Origin: Erysipelotrichaceae bacterium
Lineage (GTDB): Bacteria > Bacillota_I > Bacilli_A > Erysipelotrichales > Erysipelotrichaceae
Length of the DNA stretch: 10,734 nt
Reading direction: 5' to 3'
Assembly: GCA_017511325.1 (NCBI GenBank)
Contig: JAFWKS010000041.1
Location: 1-10,734, forward strand
Shown one piece after another: positions 5,865 through 10,734 of the stretch (position 1 is the stretch's first letter; every line of letters starts with the position of its first letter). Position numbers and translations under genes: made by a program. The notes under the pieces are model-generated. The model ran no database searches. It saw nothing but the letters and a program-made list of their open reading frames with translations, and was not told the origin of the DNA.

Positions 5865-6089
5865 ATGCCAAGCAGAAAAAAATATATGGAGAGACTGAGA
5901 AAAAGAAGAAATGAATTGAATATGAGCACGGAATATGTAGCCGAACAGCTGAACTGCTCCGCTGCTACGATTCTGGCTTATGAAAGAGGGGATCGCATTC
6001 CGCCGCTTGGCCGTATCAAACCGCTTGCTGAGCTTTATGGAATGTCAATTGAGGAGCTGTTTTTCTCCGATGATGACGAAAAACAATAA
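5865..6089 (+). CDS. Small Cro-like HTH (XRE) regulator
   Basis: A 74-residue single-domain HTH_3 protein: LRKRRNELNMSTEYVAEQLN, then SAATILAYERGDRIPP, with the HTH at about 19-45 and a closing helix ending SIEELFF. GGAG at 5851-5854 is 10 bases before this ATG. An in-frame TTG at 5805 is rejected because it coincides with a -35 box and would add residues unrelated to the domain. It is the first gene of the transfer run and overlaps the next gene by 20 bases. By position it is the Cro counterpart of the divergent CI-like repressor, competing for the same control region or activating its own operon. It has no sensor domain. Confidence 0.8.
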   Translation: MPSRKKYMERLRKRRNELNMSTEYVAEQLNCSAATILAYERGDRIPPLGRIKPLAELYGMSIEELFFSDDDEKQ

Positions 6090-6594
6090 TTTTCTGATTC
6101 TTTTTTCTGTATTGCTCACAATGCTGTTTTGCGGTTGCGAAATACAAAAAGAGACGGAACCGAAAACAGCTGAATACGATTGGACGGTACCGGATATGTC
6201 CGGATACGAAAACTTTGATCAAGACAACATAGACGTCCTGAGAAAGATCGATCTAAAACAGCTTGAAAAGATCTTGAATCAGAAGGCAAGCGCTCTGCTT
6301 CTTGTGAGTTCACCTCAGTGCGGTGTCTGCCAGGAAGTGATTAACAATTTGGCGGTAAAGGCAAAGGAACAAGATAAAGTACTCTACTATATGAATGCGA
6401 CCGAAGTCGCCGAGGACTATGAATCTTATTTGCGGTTCCTAGAAATCATGAACCCGGTTCTGATTGAAGAGGATGGAAAGAAAAAGATCTTCACGCCGGA
6501 ACTTGTAAAAATTGTAAACGGTGAATTTGCGGATCATTACGTCGGATCGGATTTGAACGGGCTTATTGAAATCCTGGAAGGAGAAAATGAGTGA
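6070..6594 (+). CDS. Thioredoxin-like lipoprotein
   Basis: About 174 residues from ATG at 6070 (a second ATG is adjacent at 6073). The N-terminus is a lipoprotein signal: a short Lys-containing start, a hydrophobic run (8-20) and a cysteine in LFCGC (Cys23 the likely lipidated residue). The rest is a thioredoxin-type domain with SSPQCGVCQ (active-site Cys84 and Cys87) and a likely cis-proline in NPVLI (Pro129). It should sit outside the membrane and reduce, oxidise or isomerise disulfides, or simply bind partner proteins. GAGGAG at 6052-6057 inside the previous gene is 12 bases away, and the 20-base overlap suggests translational coupling. The stop overlaps the GTG start of virD4. The context implies service to the secretion machine. 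An upstream in-frame ATG at 5980 would give an unrelated leader and is not preferred. Confidence 0.75.
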   Translation: MMTKNNNFLILFSVLLTMLFCGCEIQKETEPKTAEYDWTVPDMSGYENFDQDNIDVLRKIDLKQLEKILNQKASALLLVSSPQCGVCQEVINNLAVKAKEQDKVLYYMNATEVAEDYESYLRFLEIMNPVLIEEDGKKKIFTPELVKIVNGEFADHYVGSDLNGLIEILEGENE

Positions 6595-8903
6595 AACAAC
6601 CAAGGAGTCTGTTTGCCTATTATCGTGGATGCGGAAGGGGAAAGAAGGCGCTGATTATCACGGCGTTTCTATTGATGCTATTTATCATTTTTATGGCATC
6701 CGCCTGGATGACAGGATCGTTTATCAGACCGTTTATAAAATCTGATAAAAGTCCGATACTCGTTGGATTGCATTCAGGCTTTACCTTCACGATCATCATA
6801 TTCATCGTTACAGTGATCGTCGTAGCTGTAGCGCTGTTTAAGGCATCAGGCACAAATAATGTCACATACGAGGACGAAAGAGGGGTCACGTTCCTTGAGA
6901 AAAGCACAAGGGGCAAAGCTCATTTCATTACACCCTATGAAAAGGAAAGGTACTTCAATATCGAGGATGGCGATAATGTTACCGACTTCCTTATGGGACA
7001 GGAAACTGAAAACTGGGAAAGAGTCATATCCTACAAGGAAAAAGAGAAAGGCGCACCTGGTACAAAGAACATTCTGGTTTTGGCCAATTCCGGTCAGGGC
7101 AAAACATTCACTATCGTAAAAAACAACGTCATACAGGGAATCAAAGACGGAATATCCGAAGTTGTCGTTGACCCGTCTGCGGAAATCTATACTTCAACAG
7201 GACAATACGCCAGGAACGAGGAGTGCGATGTCAGAGTACTCAATATGCAGAACCTAGACTATTCCGAATGCTGGGACTGCCTTTCCGAGACGATAGACGA
7301 AAAGACAGGAAGGGTTGATTCGATCCGCTTACAGGATTTTGCAAGGATCTTTACCAAGAATGCGGCAAGAGGGGAAAACGAAGACTACTGGTATAAATGT
7401 GCGATCTCTTTGATCGAGACCGTTATCGGTTATGCGGCATATCAAAGAGAAAAAGCCGTCCTTAAGGGATATCAAAAAATCTACGACCGGATCACAAGAG
7501 GAAGGGAAGGAACGAAGTTCAAAAGGATCATCGAAAACGAATTTGTCTCCTTTCCGTGGTGTGAAGACAAGATCATGAATGCCGCTGAAAAATACGGCAT
7601 ATCAGGTCTTGATGTCAAAAAGGCAATTCAGGCTGTAAAAAGCGAAGCACCGGCATACAACATCGGCGTCGTCTACGACATGATTATGGAGTTCAAGAAA
7701 ATTGAAGAAAACTTTGCGCTCATGCCGAAGTATCATCCGGGAAACGCCGCATACAAGAGATACCAGTCGCACACCAAGGAAACGGTGCGTGACGGTGCGA
7801 TCCAAGGCGCACAGATGAAATTCAAGATCTTCGACTCGGATAAACTGCGCAGGGTTTTATCCGAACCGGGGAGCAACTTCAACACAATCAATTTCAAACA
7901 GTCGGTTTATTATCTGATAATTCCAGATAACACTTCCATCTATAAACCGATCGCTTCGCTGTTCTTCTCGTTCTTTTACCGGGATGCGCAGCGAAATTAC
8001 GACGAAGAGGCTGTCGCCGCTACGGCAGAAGGAAGAAGAAACCGCTGTATTCCGGTCATGTGTCTGATGGATGAATTTGCATCGCTGGGCGTTATCACCG
8101 GAAGCGAGGAAGACTTTGCAACGGTCATGTCCGATGCAAGAAAAAGAAAGATCTGGAACGTTATCATCGCCCAATACTACTCGCAGTTAGAAGGAATCTA
8201 CGGAATCTATGGAAGAGATGCGATCGTATCCAACTGTTCGACGTTGCTGTGCCTTGGTTCGAATGATGCTGCAACCAACGAATTTGTCGCCAAAGCCTGC
8301 GGCATGACAACAACGCAGAACGAGACCCACACCGTCAGAAACACCTTCTTCGGGCAGATACCGGATGATGGAACGATGAGTGTTTCCTCGATCGAGACCT
8401 ATCTGCTTTCCCCGGACGAGATCGGGAACATGGAAGATAAGGTACTGATCAAAAGACACGGGGCAGGGGCTTATGTTGCCAATACGCTGCCATGGAGTCA
8501 GAACCCCGAATTGCTTGACAGGAAGTGTCCTGAAGTTTCCTACACCGACAACATTAAACCGCTCAATATCGATCCATGGATCCTTTACTCCGATCCCAAA
8601 GATGACAATAAGAAGCCTAAAGAAACAGCAGATGACCTGATCATGTGCCTTGGCGCAATAAAGGATGAACAGGGAAGATATATCGACGCGGAAACAAAGG
8701 AGGTTGTGAAACTTGAAAGCAGCGAAGAAAAGAATGTCCTGAAACCGGTCAGAAAAAAACAGACCGCAAAGGACACGGAAAGCAAAAATGAAAAACCCGG
8801 CAAGGACAAAACACCGGTAAATGCCAAGGAAAGCGGTACAGGCCGTAAGAAGAAAGTTAGTACACCGAAAAACGAAAAAGAAGATTCAGCCTTATACGAC
8901 TGA
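6591..8903 (+). CDS. VirD4/TraG-family type IV coupling protein
   Basis: A 770-residue coupling ATPase that brings the DNA-relaxase complex to the secretion channel and powers its transfer. Two membrane helices (about 20-40 and 62-83) anchor it. The motor domain has Walker A NSGQGKT (166-172, Lys171) and Walker B CLMDEFASLG (Asp494, Glu495); an all-alpha region with many Lys and Glu residues lies between. The usual DPKGE after Walker A is DPSAE here. The last ~80 residues are a Lys/Glu/Pro-rich tail, probably disordered, that may contact substrates or the next protein. It starts at GTG 6591 with AAGGAG just upstream and overlaps the lipoprotein stop by 4 bases (GTGA), so translation is coupled. 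The length is normal to slightly long for Gram-positive members. Confidence 0.92.
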   Translation: MKQPRSLFAYYRGCGRGKKALIITAFLLMLFIIFMASAWMTGSFIRPFIKSDKSPILVGLHSGFTFTIIIFIVTVIVVAVALFKASGTNNVTYEDERGVTFLEKSTRGKAHFITPYEKERYFNIEDGDNVTDFLMGQETENWERVISYKEKEKGAPGTKNILVLANSGQGKTFTIVKNNVIQGIKDGISEVVVDPSAEIYTSTGQYARNEECDVRVLNMQNLDYSECWDCLSETIDEKTGRVDSIRLQDFARIFTKNAARGENEDYWYKCAISLIETVIGYAAYQREKAVLKGYQKIYDRITRGREGTKFKRIIENEFVSFPWCEDKIMNAAEKYGISGLDVKKAIQAVKSEAPAYNIGVVYDMIMEFKKIEENFALMPKYHPGNAAYKRYQSHTKETVRDGAIQGAQMKFKIFDSDKLRRVLSEPGSNFNTINFKQSVYYLIIPDNTSIYKPIASLFFSFFYRDAQRNYDEEAVAATAEGRRNRCIPVMCLMDEFASLGVITGSEEDFATVMSDARKRKIWNVIIAQYYSQLEGIYGIYGRDAIVSNCSTLLCLGSNDAATNEFVAKACGMTTTQNETHTVRNTFFGQIPDDGTMSVSSIETYLLSPDEIGNMEDKVLIKRHGAGAYVANTLPWSQNPELLDRKCPEVSYTDNIKPLNIDPWILYSDPKDDNKKPKETADDLIMCLGAIKDEQGRYIDAETKEVVKLESSEEKNVLKPVRKKQTAKDTESKNEKPGKDKTPVNAKESGTGRKKKVSTPKNEKEDSALYD

Positions 8904-8916
8904 CAAGGAGAAAAAT

Positions 8917-10137
8917 ATGTCTGACAACAGATCGCAGGAAAATGACAGACCGTTTATGGTCCGAGAAACCGATGCTGAAAAAAAGGACGTAGAGAAAAAA
9001 GAACTCTCAGAAGCATCACAAAAGCCCAAAAAAGCCCCGAAAACAGATGAACGGAAGAAAAGCGGGCAATCAGAAACTGAAAACAAAACAGCCGTAAAAC
9101 CGGCCGAAAAAGCCCCGGTTGTGAACAAAGAACCGATTGAGGAAGCGCTTGACGACAAGGAAGCCTACTACGAAGAAAAAAGGCAGAACCGGCAGATCAT
9201 AAACAGCGAGATTGTCGCTGATGCATCAGATGATCTGCTTGATCTGATCGAGAAGAAAAAGAACCGTAGTGAAATCCTCTATGACCGTCTTATGCAGAAC
9301 AAAGAGGAAGGCAGGGTCATATATGGCGAAGTAGCAGGAGTCAGGATCGAATCGGAAAGAGTTCTGGTTGATGTGCTGTGGAACGGTATTCGGATCATTG
9401 TGCCGCATTCCGCATATTTCCAGAGTTCATGGAACATGGGCAACAACTTCGATGAGCTTTCCAAAGAGGAAAAACTGCTGAAGATCCAGAGAAACGCTCG
9501 CGAAATGCTCGGATCCTATTGCCCTGTGGTTGTTAAAGCCGTTGTGAAAAACCCTGTCGAAGAAGGAAGCTTCAAGGGAGAAGACAAAATCGTCGGTTAT
9601 GGAGACCGTGTTGAAGCGCTAGCCAAACTCCGAAAACATTATTTCTTTGACAGAGATATGGACGACCCGAACTACCCGCGGCCGGAAAGGCACGCTAATG
9701 CACATGTCCTCATGGTCGCACAAGACTTTGCGGTCGTTGAATGCATGGGATGTGAATACAGGATTGATTCTTACAACATCTCGGATCAGTATTGCGATGA
9801 TTGCAGGGATCTGTACAGAGCGGGCGATCTGATGGAAGTCAGGATCAAAAAAGTCACGATCGAAGGGGACAAAGTCACTTTGAAGATATCAGGCATTCTC
9901 AACGATGGCTCGATGATGATGCCGGATATCAGAGAAGGCGATACATTTATCGGATATGTCAAAAGTTTCAACAAAGCCAAGAACATCTATACCTGCAAAC
10001 TTAATGTAGGTGTAAATGCATCTGTGCATCTTAAATCAACAACAGGGCATGCGGAGCTTAATATCGGAGACCGCGTATCAGTAACTGTAACAGGCATCAA
10101 TGGAGACTATGTATTCGGCTCTGGAATGAAGATCTAA
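8917..10137 (+). CDS. Three-repeat S1-like (OB-fold) protein with CxxC...CxxC motif
   Basis: 406 residues, starting at ATG 8917 because AAGGAG (8905-8910) lies 6 bases before it; the frame is open further upstream only inside virD4. Residues 1-100 are Lys/Glu/Pro-rich and low in complexity. Three S1-like beta-barrel segments follow: about 133-210 (YGEVAGVRIESERVLVDVLW, then VPHSAYF), about 260-328, and 342-406 (DTFIGYVKSFNKAKNIYTCKL, then VNASVHL, ending in NIGDRVSVTVTGI). The middle one contains Cys276-x2-Cys279 and Cys293-x2-Cys296, a spacing that suits zinc. S1 domains usually bind RNA or single-stranded DNA. Lying between VirD4 and PrgI in the same operon, it may handle the transferred strand or a transcript of the element. 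The role is inferred; no exact family was recognised beyond the S1 fold. Confidence 0.75.
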   Translation: MSDNRSQENDRPFMVRETDAEKKDVEKKELSEASQKPKKAPKTDERKKSGQSETENKTAVKPAEKAPVVNKEPIEEALDDKEAYYEEKRQNRQIINSEIVADASDDLLDLIEKKKNRSEILYDRLMQNKEEGRVIYGEVAGVRIESERVLVDVLWNGIRIIVPHSAYFQSSWNMGNNFDELSKEEKLLKIQRNAREMLGSYCPVVVKAVVKNPVEEGSFKGEDKIVGYGDRVEALAKLRKHYFFDRDMDDPNYPRPERHANAHVLMVAQDFAVVECMGCEYRIDSYNISDQYCDDCRDLYRAGDLMEVRIKKVTIEGDKVTLKISGILNDGSMMMPDIREGDTFIGYVKSFNKAKNIYTCKLNVGVNASVHLKSTTGHAELNIGDRVSVTVTGINGDYVFGSGMKI

Positions 10138-10169
10138 TCATTTGTAGCCAGATGCCGGGAAAGGAAAAC

Positions 10170-10734
10170 ATGAGCAGAAAAGAGGAAGACTATCAGGTAT
10201 TGCCGATACCGATGAATACAGAGTTTGATTTCAACATCGGCAGCTACACGTTTCAGATAAAAAACCTGGCGGAAGGGATCGTCATTGGCGGAATCATCGG
10301 TCTTTTGCTGTATCTGTTCTACAAAAAATTCTCCATTCCGTATGGAACAGCCATAACGATCGTTCTCTTTGGAACGCTTGGCGGAGCCTATCTTGGCATC
10401 AAAGGCATTAACGGTGAAACTGTGCCGGGATATCTGCTTACTATTCTTAAGTTCCACAGGAGAAAAAGAATCACGCATTACAATCCAAGAATCAAGGATG
10501 AAAAACGGTTTTTTACTGAAGAAACCGACGATGATGACTATGTTATTCCGCGAGAAAGATTAGAAGCGCTGTACAGAAAAGTCGTAGCCAAGGCGGATAT
10601 GGAAAGTGCAAAGAATAATCTGAAGAAAGAGGAACTCGACACGAGTTATATGTTCTTCGAAGATGATATCAGCTATCTTGGAAAACCGGTTGAGCTGATG
10701 ACAAAGGCAGAAAAGAGAAAGCTGGCAAGACAGC
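10170..10734 (+). CDS. PrgI-family type IV secretion membrane protein (3' end outside window)
   Basis: The frame is open from ATG 10170 to the window end (188 codons), so the gene is partial. AAGGA just upstream selects this start; an in-frame ATG at 10152 has no binding site. Two membrane helices (about 34-51 and 58-77) are joined by a short loop (YKKFSIPYG), followed by GIKGINGETVPGYLL and FHRRKRITHYNPR, the pattern of the PrgI family (VirB3-like inner-channel component of Gram-positive systems). A long charged cytoplasmic tail follows. In related elements the next gene is the VirB4/TraE ATPase, expected just beyond the window. It is 32 bases after the S1 gene and in the same operon. Confidence 0.8.
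   Translation, partial: MSRKEEDYQVLPIPMNTEFDFNIGSYTFQIKNLAEGIVIGGIIGLLLYLFYKKFSIPYGTAITIVLFGTLGGAYLGIKGINGETVPGYLLTILKFHRRKRITHYNPRIKDEKRFFTEETDDDDYVIPRERLEALYRKVVAKADMESAKNNLKKEELDTSYMFFEDDISYLGKPVELMTKAEKRKLARQ

Noticed and set aside
5980..6069. In-frame ATG at 5980 as an earlier start for the thioredoxin-like lipoprotein
   Set aside because: It would lie deep inside the HTH gene and put an unrelated leader ahead of a good lipoprotein signal that starts at 6070.
8821..8916. Earlier start of the S1 protein inside virD4
   Set aside because: The frame is open only because it overlaps the Lys-rich virD4 tail. The ATG at 8917 has an ideal AAGGAG.

Overview
The window looks like part of a conjugative element (an integrative conjugative element or a conjugative plasmid) from a low-to-moderate-GC Bacillota, perhaps an Erysipelotrichia or Lachnospiraceae-type gut organism. 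The reasons are the strong AGGAGG-type ribosome binding sites, the Gram-positive type IV secretion genes (VirD4/TraG, a PrgI-family protein), a ParB-type partition protein and phage-like regulators. The taxon is an inference from gene content and composition only. No tRNA, rRNA, CRISPR array, transposase or integrase is visible.

Left part (1-1851): a ParB-family gene, noticeably AT-rich, is followed by a perfect 13-bp-arm inverted repeat and then by a second DNA-binding protein. The reading frame of that second protein runs well upstream of its first ATG, and its 5' part appears to be split by a one-base frameshift.

Middle part (1867-4870): an accessory block holding a Fic-domain protein with a self-inhibitory helix, a small rhomboid-family membrane protein, and an archaeal-type AAA ATPase with a C-terminal nuclease-like domain. 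Immediately after the Fic gene lies an 18-20 codon fragment homologous to the C-terminus of the gene that precedes it, which looks like a recombination scar. The ATPase has its own promoter, flanked by ACTCGG/CCGAGT inverted repeats, and ends in a bidirectional terminator, so it looks like an independent cargo unit.

Right part (4952-10734): a CI/LexA-like repressor gene on the minus strand faces a small Cro-like HTH gene across a 235-bp AT-rich control region. The plus-strand gene starts a tightly packed run: Cro-like HTH, thioredoxin-like lipoprotein, VirD4 coupling ATPase, three-repeat S1-like protein with a CxxC...CxxC motif, and a PrgI-family protein cut by the window end. The likely reading is a phage-style two-repressor switch that decides whether the conjugation operon is expressed. 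The CI-like protein has Thr where the catalytic Ser is expected and no obvious cleavage site, so it may not be relieved by ordinary self-cleavage.

Nothing here can be called a wholly new system from sequence alone. The most distinctive points are the altered repressor, the S1/zinc protein embedded in the transfer operon, the recombination scar behind the Fic gene and the repeat-flanked ATPase.
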